DNA of 52,852 bases from Gp7-AA10 sp035636095 (GTDB taxonomy: Bacteria; Acidobacteriota; Thermoanaerobaculia; Gp7-AA8), in assembly GCA_035636095.1 (NCBI GenBank), contig DASPZU010000107.1:1-52852 (forward strand), written 5' to 3'. Of this stretch, positions 23,021 through 31,002 are shown one piece after another. The notes beneath the pieces were generated by a model. It was not told where the DNA came from, searched no databases, and worked only from the letters and a program-made list of their open reading frames with translations. Within the stretch, counting starts at the first letter, position 1; each line of letters starts with the position of its first letter. The translations under genes and the position numbers were made by a program.

Positions 23021-25444
23021 ATGCCCCGTAATCGTTTCGCCCAATCCCTTCTGCTGATCGCCGGAATCGCGATCGTCATCTATTTGATGATCAGTCTCTA
23101 CCTGCCGTCGTCGCGATGGCTGATCTTCGGGATCGACAAGCATTCAGGACGCGTCCGCATCGCCGAGCAGCGCGTCACGTATCTGCCGCCGTATCAATTC
23201 TTCCGACTCAAGTTTGAGAAGCGCGAAGGGTACGCGCAACGCGACGGACTGATTCGGATCACGTCGCAGGAGGGCATTCCGGTCACGGTAGCCTACCGAT
23301 TGCGTTTCGGAATCTCGGGCGATCGAATCCCGGACCCGCGTCGCGTCGTCGACGAGGGCTGGAACGCGTGGATAACCGCCCGAGTCGGAGAAGCAATTTC
23401 GGCGGTCATGTCGCAGATTCCGATCGAGGACCTGCTCTCGCCGACGTCGCGTTTCAGCGCCCAGCGCGACCTTTTGCGGCAGACGGTCGCGCGCCATCTG
23501 GCGCAGAGCGGACTCAAAGTCACGGCATTCGAAATCGCACGGATGGATGTCGATCGCGACGCGCTACTGAAGGTGAAGCGCGCCGAGTTGCGCCGCGATT
23601 CGCGGAGCGTGCCGACGCGCGTGGCGTTGTTCGCACTCGACGGCGCAGATTGGGAGCTTCTGGAAGAGCTCGCGAACGACGGTCGCATTCCCAACATCAA
23701 AGCCCTGACCCAAGGCGGCGCCTCGGCCTCGGTGCAGACCATTCAGCCGACCGTCTCGGCGATGCTGTGGACGACAGTCGCAACCGGCTTGCAACCCGAC
23801 CGTCATGGCGTGATCGATTTCACCGACTGGGCGCGTCACGTGCCGATCGACGCGTACTCCCGACGCGCGCCGGCGTTGTGGGACGTGGCCGATGCCTTCA
23901 GCCGCGAAGCGCTGGTGACCAGCTGGTGGACGGCCTGGCCTCCCTCGGCACGCAATTCGATTTTTTTCGACGAACCGCTGGAGATCGTCCCGAACGCGAT
24001 TTATCCCGACTCTGTCGCCCAGCGCGCGCAGTCATTGCTGGTGCCCGCCGCTACTGTCGAGTACAACCAGGTCCGGCGCTTCCTCAACATCCTGCCTAAC
24101 GAGTGGGAGCGTCAGTCATCCGCGGAGGGCGATCCGGTCAACGCTTTCCGCAGCGTGCTCGCGAAAACGTGGACCGATCACCGCGTGGCGATCAACCTCT
24201 ACAACGACGAGCGGCAACGCGGACGCGATCCGCTGTTGTTGATGATTGCGTACGAAGGCACCGACGCGGTCAATCACCTCTTCGCGCCATTTCATCCTCC
24301 CTATCGAGACGGCGTGAGTCAGGACGGATATCGCAAGTACTGGCCTGCCGCAGCGAATTACTACTCCGAAGTCGATCGCCTCATCGGCGAATGGACGAAT
24401 GTTTTGCCGAGGGACACCACCGTCATCATCATGTCGGCGTATGGATTTCGGTGGGGAAAGGATCGGCCAGACGCACCGCCAAAGGGTGGAACGACGCTGT
24501 CCGACCATCGCAACCCCGGCGTTTTCATCGCGTATGGTCCGCACGTAGCGCCGTCGCGCGCAACCCATGCCATGTCGATCTACGACGTTGCGCCGACAGT
24601 GCTGACGCTTCTCGGACTGCCACAGTCCACCGAGATGCCGGGAAGGCCTGCCAGCTGGATGTTTCGCGATCTGACGCCGATCACATCGGTTCGGGTGGTG
24701 AGCTATTCGGAGCTGGTGACCGACCGGCCCATCGGAACGTCTGCGCACCTCGATCCGCCGCGATATCAGCGAGGACTGCAGGTGATCGGTCACGTCAACG
24801 ACCCAACGCGAGCGATGGCCTCACTGATGGAGGACCAGCCGCCCGCGGCGCAGGCGAAGCCGATCAAGCCGGAACGCTGGGGCGCCTACGCGTACTACAA
24901 CAATCTCGGCGTCGATTTGCGCGCGAAGGGAAAGTTGAAGGAGGCCAGCGAAGCGTTCGAGCAGGCGGTGGAGCTGAATCCCGACCGGCCGGTGCCGTAT
25001 CTCAATCTTTCGATGGCGTACTTCGACCGTCAGTTTTACAACGATGCCGATAACGTCTTCGTTCAGGCGGTACAGAAGGGACTGCCGAATCCGGAAAGCT
25101 ACTTCGTCGATTATGCCGCGCTCTATCGCGAGCGGAACATGCCCGGGCATGCCATTGCGATTCTGGAGAAAGGGAAGGAGCTGTTTCCGGAGTCGTATGC
25201 CATCGCGGCGAACTTGGGATCGGCGATGGTCGAAGCAACCCGCTACAGCGAAGGCGTACCGGAGCTGGAGAGGGCGCTGGGGCTGCAGCCTTCGTCGACC
25301 GCCGTCCTGAACAACCTCGGCGTTTTCTACGCCAAGAAGAAGGATTATGCGCGGGCGCTCGACTACTGGAACCGCTCGCTTTCGATCGAGCCGCGGCAGC
25401 CGGAGATCCGGCAGGCGGCCGACGCGGCGCGGTCGCGGCTGTAA
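23021..25444 (+). CDS. Membrane-anchored SPFH-like / alkaline-phosphatase-fold / TPR fusion protein
   Basis: An 807-residue protein with an N-terminal membrane helix (LLLIAGIAIVIYLMISLYL). Next comes a band-7/SPFH-like segment (residues about 40-195, including RQTVARHLAQSGLKVTAFEIARMDVD), then a type I phosphodiesterase/alkaline-phosphatase fold (about 205-600) and at least four TPR repeats (about 625-807). Phosphatase motifs kept are LFALDGADW, PTVSAMLWTTVATG, GTDAVNH and SDHRNPGVFIAYGP. However, the segment that is normally SDHGF reads SAYGF, so two metal ligands appear missing and the enzyme may be inactive or altered. The likely location is periplasmic with a membrane anchor. Confidence 0.83.
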   Translation: MPRNRFAQSLLLIAGIAIVIYLMISLYLPSSRWLIFGIDKHSGRVRIAEQRVTYLPPYQFFRLKFEKREGYAQRDGLIRITSQEGIPVTVAYRLRFGISGDRIPDPRRVVDEGWNAWITARVGEAISAVMSQIPIEDLLSPTSRFSAQRDLLRQTVARHLAQSGLKVTAFEIARMDVDRDALLKVKRAELRRDSRSVPTRVALFALDGADWELLEELANDGRIPNIKALTQGGASASVQTIQPTVSAMLWTTVATGLQPDRHGVIDFTDWARHVPIDAYSRRAPALWDVADAFSREALVTSWWTAWPPSARNSIFFDEPLEIVPNAIYPDSVAQRAQSLLVPAATVEYNQVRRFLNILPNEWERQSSAEGDPVNAFRSVLAKTWTDHRVAINLYNDERQRGRDPLLLMIAYEGTDAVNHLFAPFHPPYRDGVSQDGYRKYWPAAANYYSEVDRLIGEWTNVLPRDTTVIIMSAYGFRWGKDRPDAPPKGGTTLSDHRNPGVFIAYGPHVAPSRATHAMSIYDVAPTVLTLLGLPQSTEMPGRPASWMFRDLTPITSVRVVSYSELVTDRPIGTSAHLDPPRYQRGLQVIGHVNDPTRAMASLMEDQPPAAQAKPIKPERWGAYAYYNNLGVDLRAKGKLKEASEAFEQAVELNPDRPVPYLNLSMAYFDRQFYNDADNVFVQAVQKGLPNPESYFVDYAALYRERNMPGHAIAILEKGKELFPESYAIAANLGSAMVEATRYSEGVPELERALGLQPSSTAVLNNLGVFYAKKKDYARALDYWNRSLSIEPRQPEIRQAADAARSRL

Positions 25445-25474
25445 TTGACAGGGTGGCGCCGGTTGCACTAGACT
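25445..25474 (+). promoter_or_regulatory. Promoter of the fur-like operon
   Basis: TTGACA (25445-25450) and TAGACT (25469-25474) are 18 bp apart, directly after the preceding gene's stop. The -10 box touches the Fur-type palindrome that follows, so repressor binding would block RNA polymerase. Confidence 0.65.
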
Positions 25475-25488
25475 GAGACTCAGTCTCA
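25474..25488. promoter_or_regulatory. Fur-family operator, perfect 7-1-7 palindrome
   Basis: TGAGACT-C-AGTCTCA is a perfect 7-1-7 inverted repeat, the architecture of Fur/PerR/Zur boxes. It overlaps the end of the -10 box and lies 9 bp before the ATG of a Fur-family gene, which strongly suggests autoregulation. Confidence 0.8.
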
Positions 25489-25497
25489 ATTAGTCCC

Positions 25498-26004
25498 ATG
25501 CCGGACGTTCAGCGCGAAATCCACCGCTTCCAAAATTTCCTGGCCACCCAGGGACTCAAGCTCACCAACGAGCGCGTGGCGCTGCTCCGCGAGATCTTCT
25601 CGCAGCACTACCACTTCGAAGCCGACGAGCTGCTCTTCAAGATGAAGGAGAAGCGGCTCAAGATTTCGCGCGCCACGATTTATCGTACCCTCGAGCTTCT
25701 GGTGAAGTCCGGCATGGTCCGCCGCGTCCACCTCGGCGAAGACCACTACCACTACGAATACGTCAGCGGAAACTCCCATCACGACCACCTGATCTGCACC
25801 ACCTGCGGCAGCGTCATCGAGTTTCACGATCCGATTCTCGAAGAGCGCCAGCTCGAGATCTGCGGCCGCAAGAAATTTACACCCACCTTTCACAACCTGC
25901 AGATCCTGGGGGTCTGCGACTCCTGCCGCCGCAAAGGCGAACATCCCGATGCACCCGATCGCGTGCAGATGATCGGCGCATCGGCGATGCAGCTCCGAAA
26001 GTGA
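25498..26004 (+). CDS. fur: Fur-family metal-responsive transcriptional regulator
   Basis: A 168-residue repressor. The N-terminal winged helix has KLTNERVALLREIF and ISRATIYRTLELLVKSGMVRRV. The C-terminal dimerisation domain has the metal-binding HHDHLICTTCGSVIEF and a second pair CDSCRR, a structural zinc site. The context (its own 7-1-7 box and an iron permease 4 bp downstream) favours an iron-sensing Fur, though Zur or PerR cannot be excluded from sequence alone. When metal-loaded it should repress its own operon. Confidence 0.92.
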   Translation: MPDVQREIHRFQNFLATQGLKLTNERVALLREIFSQHYHFEADELLFKMKEKRLKISRATIYRTLELLVKSGMVRRVHLGEDHYHYEYVSGNSHHDHLICTTCGSVIEFHDPILEERQLEICGRKKFTPTFHNLQILGVCDSCRRKGEHPDAPDRVQMIGASAMQLRK

Positions 26005-26008
26005 CCTC

Positions 26009-26770
26009 ATGATTCCCGCCCTCATCATCGTGTTTCGCGAAGGTTTCGAAGCGTTTCTCTCCGTTGCCATCATCCTCGCCTATCTGCGCAAGACCGGACG
26101 CGACTGGCTTCGGCCCGCTGTCTATTGGGGAATCGTGGCGTCGGTGGTCGCGAGCTTTGCTCTTGGATGGGAGCTGATGCGCGTCAACCAGTCGCTGTGG
26201 GAGGGAGTCCTCGGAGTCGTGGCTGCGGTTCTGGTGGCGACTTTCGTCATCCACGTCTGGCGGACCGCGCCGCGCATGAAGCGCGACATGGAAAAGCAGC
26301 TCGAGAGTGCAGCATCGCGGAGCTCGCGCATGTGGGCGGTGGTGGCGGTTTTCGCGTTCACGCTGCTGATGGTGACGCGGGAAGGGATGGAAACCGCCCT
26401 GATGCTGATTCAAGTCCGCACCGGCCGCTTCATCCTCGGTTCATTGCTCGGGATCGGAGCAGCGGCGCTGATGTCGTGGGGTTGGGCGCATTACGGACAT
26501 CGCGTCAACGTGAAGCGATTCTTCCAGGTCACCGGCCTCTTCCTTCTTCTCTTCGCACTTCAGATTGTCTTTTACGCCATTCACGAATTTTCGGAAGCCG
26601 GTGTGTTGCCGAACAGCGAGGCCATTCACACCGCCACGGAGCCCTTCTCGCCGGTCGGTGTCTACGGCAAATGGTTTTCGATTTTGATGGTCGGCATCTG
26701 CGCGGCGTGGCTGCTGGCGATGTCGATGAAGGATCGATTGGCGCGCGTGCAAGTCAAAGCGCGCGGCTGA
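26009..26770 (+). CDS. FTR1-family iron permease
   Basis: A 253-residue protein with about seven membrane helices. The two REGxE iron-binding motifs of the family are present, REGFE at residues 10-14 and REGME at 124-128. It should carry iron across the inner membrane; FTR1 systems usually need an oxidase or peroxidase partner, which is not in this window. The ATG lies 4 bp after the fur stop, so both are expected to be derepressed together when metal is scarce. The 3' end overlaps convergent gltX by 17 bp. Confidence 0.92.
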   Translation: MIPALIIVFREGFEAFLSVAIILAYLRKTGRDWLRPAVYWGIVASVVASFALGWELMRVNQSLWEGVLGVVAAVLVATFVIHVWRTAPRMKRDMEKQLESAASRSSRMWAVVAVFAFTLLMVTREGMETALMLIQVRTGRFILGSLLGIGAAALMSWGWAHYGHRVNVKRFFQVTGLFLLLFALQIVFYAIHEFSEAGVLPNSEAIHTATEPFSPVGVYGKWFSILMVGICAAWLLAMSMKDRLARVQVKARG

Positions 26771-28157
26771 GCTGCGGCACCTGATCGATCAAACGCTCGA
26801 GGCGACGCAAGGTCCGATCCCTGCCCAGGATCGCGGCCACATCGAAAACCGGAGGAGAGACCGAGCGGCCTGTCAACGCCAGCCGCAACGGATGGATCAG
26901 TTTCCCCGCGCCGATGTTGTGCTGCTCGGCAAGCTTTCGCAGTGCAGCCTCGGCCGTCGCAACATCGAACGGCTCGACGCTGGCGAGGACGTCGTGCAAT
27001 TCGCGAAGGCGCAGCTCGAGCTCGTCGCCCTTCAGGTGCTTGCGCACGGCATTCCCCTCGAACTCGACCGCGGCATCATCCTCGAAGAAATACGACATCT
27101 GATCCGCCATTTCGCGCAGCGTTCTGGCGCGTTTCTGATGCAGCTCGATGAGCGCCAGGACCTCGTATGCCGGCGCAGTCGAGCGCAAAAACGAAACCAG
27201 GTGCGGGTAAATCTGCTCCGGTGACATCTGCATCAGATACTGCCCGTTCATCCACAGCAGCTTTTCCGAATCGAAAACCGCCGGCGCCTTGTGCACTTGT
27301 GCCAGATCGAACATCGATGCCGCCTCGGTGTTGGTGAAGATTTCGCGATCGCCCCCCGGCGACCATCCCAGCAGTGTGAGGAAATTGAAGAGCGCCTGGG
27401 GAAGAATCCCCATGTCGCGATACTCCTCCACCGACGTCGCTCCGGTACGCTTGCTCAGGCGCTTGCGATCGGCGCCGAGGATCAGGGGCAGGTGCGCGAA
27501 GACCGGCGGAGTCGCTCCGAAGGCCCGAAACAGCAGGATGTGCTTGGGCGTATTGGACAGGTGGTCATCGCCGCGTGCCACGTGCGTGATTTCCATGTCG
27601 ATGTCATCGACGACCACCGATAGGTGATAGGTCGGGTGACCGTCGGATCGCAGGATGACGAAATCGTCGATCAGCTCCGCTTCGAAGTGCACATCGCCGC
27701 GAATCAGATCGTGAAAATCGATCGCGCCCGATTCGACTTTGAAGCGGATGACGCTCGGCTCGTCTGATGCGGCGATGGTGAGCGTACGACAACGTCCGGA
27801 ATACCGATAGGCGACGCCGGCCCGCTCCGCGGCTTGCCTTTCGGCATCCAGCTCCTCGACGGTGCAGTAGCAGCGATAGGCGCTTCCCTTCGCCACCAGC
27901 TCTTCGGCGCGCTGTCGATAGCGGGACAAACGATCGCTTTGGTAAATCGGCCCTTCGTCCCAGCCAATCCCGAGCCACTCCAGCGAAGTGACGATCTGTT
28001 CGGCGTGGTGCTGTCGCGAGCGCTCGACGTCGGTGTCTTCGATCCGCAGGAGCATCCGGCCGCCGTAGTGCCGTGCGTGCAACAAGTTAAAGATGGCTGT
28101 TCTCGCGCCGCCGACGTGCAGATAGCCGGTCGGCGAGGGTGCAAAGCGGAGCTTCAT
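26754..28157 (-). CDS. gltX: Glutamyl-tRNA synthetase
   Basis: A 467-residue class I synthetase that charges tRNA-Glu. The HIGH-type motif appears in FAPSPTGYLHVGGARTAIFN, and the KMSKS-type motif as KRLSKRTGATSV. The anticodon-binding helical domain follows. The N-terminal ATG (MKLRFAPSP) is preferred; an in-frame GTG at 28169 would add MATV. Whether it is discriminating or also charges tRNA-Gln cannot be judged. The start is separated by 33 bp from the divergent pseudopilin gene. Confidence 0.95.
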   Translation of the reverse strand: MKLRFAPSPTGYLHVGGARTAIFNLLHARHYGGRMLLRIEDTDVERSRQHHAEQIVTSLEWLGIGWDEGPIYQSDRLSRYRQRAEELVAKGSAYRCYCTVEELDAERQAAERAGVAYRYSGRCRTLTIAASDEPSVIRFKVESGAIDFHDLIRGDVHFEAELIDDFVILRSDGHPTYHLSVVVDDIDMEITHVARGDDHLSNTPKHILLFRAFGATPPVFAHLPLILGADRKRLSKRTGATSVEEYRDMGILPQALFNFLTLLGWSPGGDREIFTNTEAASMFDLAQVHKAPAVFDSEKLLWMNGQYLMQMSPEQIYPHLVSFLRSTAPAYEVLALIELHQKRARTLREMADQMSYFFEDDAAVEFEGNAVRKHLKGDELELRLRELHDVLASVEPFDVATAEAALRKLAEQHNIGAGKLIHPLRLALTGRSVSPPVFDVAAILGRDRTLRRLERLIDQVPQLSRAL

Positions 28158-28190
28158 GACGGTGGCCACAGTACAATCGATGGTCCAACT

Positions 28191-28580
28191 ATGTCCAAAT
28201 CGCGGGGCTTCACGCTGATCGAGGTCCTGGTCGCGCTTCTTGTCCTAACGATCGTGATCACAACGACCATTGCCATGTTCGTTGAGCGCCATAAGCGCTT
28301 GAAACAGGCGAACGAAACAATCCTCGCTTACCAGGCGCTGTCAAACGAAGCCGAGATCTGGCGCCGGATCGGGTTCGCACAACTCGATGCCCAGCCGCCG
28401 ACATTCCAGTCCGACACCGCGATCCTCGGGCCGCTCAGACCGTTCACGTCGACGGTCAAAATCGACACTCCCCGCGCCGACGTGAAGAGCGTGACCTTTA
28501 CGATCCGATGGGCGAGTGCGCAGCGCACGGCGAAATTGTCGATCGTGCGGGCGGATACCGGCGGGTCGGGATTATGGTGA
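28191..28580 (+). CDS. Type IV pilin-like (GspI/PilV-type) pseudopilin
   Basis: A 129-residue protein with the prepilin signal KSRGFTLIEVLVALLVLTIVITTTIAMF. G7 precedes the cleavage site, and Phe plus Glu+5 in FTLIE mark the mature end. The globular part (WRRIGFAQLDAQPPTF...) is divergent. It is the first of three overlapping or adjacent genes for minor pilin-like proteins of a type II secretion or type IV pilus machine whose other parts are not in the window. Confidence 0.87.
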   Translation: MSKSRGFTLIEVLVALLVLTIVITTTIAMFVERHKRLKQANETILAYQALSNEAEIWRRIGFAQLDAQPPTFQSDTAILGPLRPFTSTVKIDTPRADVKSVTFTIRWASAQRTAKLSIVRADTGGSGLW

Positions 28581-29071
28581 CGCGTCAGCGCGGCTACACG
28601 CTCCTCGAGATTGTCGTCACGCTGGCGATCTTCGGCATTTTTCTGCTGATCATCGTCGTGTTGACGGCCGACATGCGCGCGAACGAGAAGCGGTATCCGA
28701 TCAACTACATGGCGCATCCGGAAGTGGGCTCGGTGATGGCGCGGCTGCGGCGAGACATCTTCGATACGAAATACTATCCCCTCAATTTTCAGACCTACGA
28801 GCAGACGCCGAGAACGTTGTTGCTTTACACGATCGATCAGTCGGGATTCGGCAAAACCGTCATCTATGACTTCCGCACGAAAGGCGAAGTGCATCGAAAG
28901 GAGTTCAACGCCTCAGATTTGACGGGCGAGTGGGTGGCGCATGGCGTGCCTGATTTTCAGTTCACGGATTACAAGTTGAATACCGGGCAGGTGGCTGCAC
29001 GCATTAGCGCGACAGATGAAAACGGCAGATTGGCAATCGATGAGATCTTCGTTCCGCGACCGCACGACTGA
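28574..29071 (+). CDS. Type IV pilin-like (GspJ/PilW-type) pseudopilin
   Basis: A 165-residue protein beginning MVTRQRGYTLLEIVVTLAIFGIFLLIIVVL, with the class III prepilin cleavage site after RQRG and Glu+5. The rest is soluble (YPINYMAHPEVGSVMARLRRDIFD). It overlaps the preceding gene by 7 bp and the next by about 30 bp. It probably assembles with its neighbours as a pseudopilus tip or initiation complex. Confidence 0.87.
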   Translation: MVTRQRGYTLLEIVVTLAIFGIFLLIIVVLTADMRANEKRYPINYMAHPEVGSVMARLRRDIFDTKYYPLNFQTYEQTPRTLLLYTIDQSGFGKTVIYDFRTKGEVHRKEFNASDLTGEWVAHGVPDFQFTDYKLNTGQVAARISATDENGRLAIDEIFVPRPHD

Positions 29072-29450
29072 TCAGCGAGGCTACGTCCTCATCTCCGCCA
29101 TCGCGCTGGCCGTGCTGTACTTCGCGCTGATGGAGCTGATGCTGATCGATTCCTCCCGCGCGCTTCGCGAGGCGCAGCGATTCCGCTCGCGCGTTGTGGC
29201 GTCGGCGCTCGCAGAGAGCGCGGCCGAGCTGGCAGCCGCGCAGATGGTCTCTCGGCCCACTGCATCGGCGAATGCATCCGACGAGCAAGGCCAGATGAAC
29301 GGGAGCCTGCGGGTGGCCGGCAATCAATTCGAGCTGACCGGCCAGGGTGTGACGGCGGGAGTCGCGCCGGTGACCGCCAGCGTGCGCGTGCAGGGGCGCA
29401 TCGTCGACGGCACCCACGTCGCAATCGACTACACATTTCATTCGCAATAA
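29040..29450 (+). CDS. PilX/GspK-like minor pilin component
   Basis: A protein of about 136 residues with one N-terminal hydrophobic helix after RTTDQRG: YVLISAIALAVLYFALMELMLID. The RG before the helix resembles a prepilin site, but Glu+5 is absent (YVLIS), which is typical of GspK/PilX-type proteins. It then has a helical segment (SRALREAQRFRSRVVASALAESAAELAAAQM) and a strand-rich tail. An alternative start lies at 29016. It overlaps the pseudopilin gene upstream. Confidence 0.75.
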   Translation: MRSSFRDRTTDQRGYVLISAIALAVLYFALMELMLIDSSRALREAQRFRSRVVASALAESAAELAAAQMVSRPTASANASDEQGQMNGSLRVAGNQFELTGQGVTAGVAPVTASVRVQGRIVDGTHVAIDYTFHSQ

Positions 29451-29453
29451 CGG

Positions 29454-29520
29454 GTCACCCTGAGCGCAGCGAAGGGTCGCGCGCACGAGATCCTTCGCCG
29501 TCTGCGCGGCTCAGGATGAC
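29454..29520. repeat. REP-like imperfect palindrome, copy 1
   Basis: It begins GTCACCCTGAGC and ends GCTCAGGATGAC, with inner arms GCGAAGG and CCTTCGC, forming a long imperfect stem. It is in the gap after the minor-pilin gene. A second copy lies at 32533-32607. The pattern is that of dispersed extragenic palindromes. Confidence 0.8.
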
Positions 29521-29535
29521 GTAAAATCGACGACC

Positions 29536-29727
29536 ATGTCCGGCTATCCACGCGAGAACGAGAAGGACAAGGGTTTCTGGGACGGTGGCTCGAGGGGTCA
29601 CGGCGCCAATGGCCAGTCGGGTGGAAAAGCGAGTGGCTATCCCGGAAGCCGCACGCCGACGCGACGCGGTTTTCGTGTCGACCTGGAATTCCCTGAATCC
29701 GCAGAATCACAGGAGCCGAAGCGCTGA
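29536..29727 (+). CDS. Small hydrophilic hypothetical protein
   Basis: A 63-residue Gly/Arg/Ser-rich frame (MSGYPRENEKDKGFWDGGSRGHG...) with no recognisable domain and no evident ribosome-binding site. It is kept because it fills the gap exactly, and its stop codon overlaps the putative CTG start of the next gene with a shared AGGAG site nearby. It could still be a chance frame. Confidence 0.4.
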   Translation: MSGYPRENEKDKGFWDGGSRGHGANGQSGGKASGYPGSRTPTRRGFRVDLEFPESAESQEPKR

Positions 29728-29792
29728 CCGAAACGCCCCAGCCCGAGGAAATCGGGGAAGCCACTCTCGTCGACGAGCATCGACGGTTCTAC

Positions 29793-30242
29793 ATGGAGCC
29801 GCGGCGCTGGCTCATCGCAGGCGTGATCGTTTTCGCGGCGCTGTGGGGCTGGCGCGAGCTGGCCGTTCGCGCACTGAAAGAAAGAATCGCGTCGCGCGAT
29901 GCCGAGATCAGCCGCCTGACAGGCGAAGACGAGCGCCTCGCCGATCAAAACAAGAAGCTCAATTTCGAGATGACCGTGCTCGCAATGCCGGGGACGAAGG
30001 CGTTTACAGCGACCTCGCCCCAGGGCTCCGCACGGATCTACGTCAATCCTCAGGGGCGGGGTGTCGCGATCATCGAGAACCTTCCCTCAAACGCCTATCA
30101 ACTGTCGATTCTCCGCACAGACCAGCTAAAAATGGAGACAGTCGCGACATTTGACGTTCCCCCTGCCGGTGCCAAAACGGTCTCGCTCCAGCACCTGCCT
30201 GCGGTCAATCTGATCAAGAGTTTTTCGCTTACAACCCGATGA
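29793..30242 (+). CDS. Membrane-anchored protein with anti-sigma-factor (RskA-like) C-terminal domain
   Basis: A protein of at least 149 residues with one membrane helix (WLIAGVIVFAALWGW), a coiled coil (LKERIASRDAEISRLTGEDERLADQNKKLNFEM) and a strand-rich periplasmic domain (GTKAFTATSPQGSARIYVNPQGRGVAIIENLP) resembling the C-terminal domain of RskA-type anti-sigma factors. The obvious zinc-binding anti-sigma N-terminus is missing. The reading frame stays open upstream to a CTG at 29724, which is preceded by AGGAG and overlaps the previous stop, so the true start may be there, adding 23 residues. Confidence 0.72.
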   Translation: MEPRRWLIAGVIVFAALWGWRELAVRALKERIASRDAEISRLTGEDERLADQNKKLNFEMTVLAMPGTKAFTATSPQGSARIYVNPQGRGVAIIENLPSNAYQLSILRTDQLKMETVATFDVPPAGAKTVSLQHLPAVNLIKSFSLTTR

Positions 30243-31002
30243 TGTTGTAGCCGCCGTCGACGTACAGAACTTCGCCGGTGATTGCCGACGACATCGGCGA
30301 CAGCAGAAACAGCGCGGAATTGCCGATTTCCTCGAGCTCGACGTTTCGGCGCAGCGGCGCCTTTTCGGCATGATGCTTCAGCATTCCGGTGAAGCCCTTG
30401 ATGCCGCGCGCGGCGAGAGTGTTCACGGGCCCGGCGGAGATCGCATTCACGCGAATGTTCTTGGGACCGAGGTTCGCGGCGAGGTAGCGAATGGTGGCTT
30501 CGAGTGACGCCTTCGCGACGCCCATCAGGTTGTAGCCCTCGACCGCTTTTTCCGCGCCGTAGTACGTCATGGCGAGGACAGATCCGCCACCGGCCTTTTC
30601 CATCAGCGGCAGCGCCGCGCGCGTCAATCCGACAAGTGAGTAGGCGGAGATGTCGTGCGCCAGTTTGAATCCGTCGCGGGTCGTCTTCACAAATTCATTT
30701 TCGAGATCTTCGCGCGGCGCGAAGGCAACCGAGTGAACCAAAGAATCGAGTTTGCCGAATTTCTCGCCCACGGCGCGGAAGACGGCATCGATTTCGCCAT
30801 CGACGGTCACATCGCAGGGAAGCAAAACCGAACCTTCCATCCTGGTCGTCAATTCTTGGACGCTCTCCTTCAGCCGCTCGCCCTGGTAGGTGAACGCCAG
30901 CTGCATTCCTTCACGCGAGAGCGCCTGCGCGATCGCCCACGCGATGGAGCGCTTGTTCGCGACGCCGAAGATGATTCCGGTCTTTCCGTCAAGCATTCCC
31001 AT
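30229..31002 (-). CDS. fabI: Enoyl-[acyl-carrier-protein] reductase (NADH)
   Basis: A 257-residue SDR enzyme that performs the last reduction of the fatty-acid elongation cycle. The cofactor region GVANKRSIAWAIAQAL is typical of FabI, and the catalytic Y-x6-K is seen in YNLMGVAKASLEAT, with the upstream Tyr in MTYYGAEKA. The ATG at 31002 has AAGGAG seven bases upstream. The start overlaps the DUF5996 gene by 14 bp, and all three minus-strand genes here look like one operon. Confidence 0.95.
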   Translation of the reverse strand: MGMLDGKTGIIFGVANKRSIAWAIAQALSREGMQLAFTYQGERLKESVQELTTRMEGSVLLPCDVTVDGEIDAVFRAVGEKFGKLDSLVHSVAFAPREDLENEFVKTTRDGFKLAHDISAYSLVGLTRAALPLMEKAGGGSVLAMTYYGAEKAVEGYNLMGVAKASLEATIRYLAANLGPKNIRVNAISAGPVNTLAARGIKGFTGMLKHHAEKAPLRRNVELEEIGNSALFLLSPMSSAITGEVLYVDGGYNIIGL

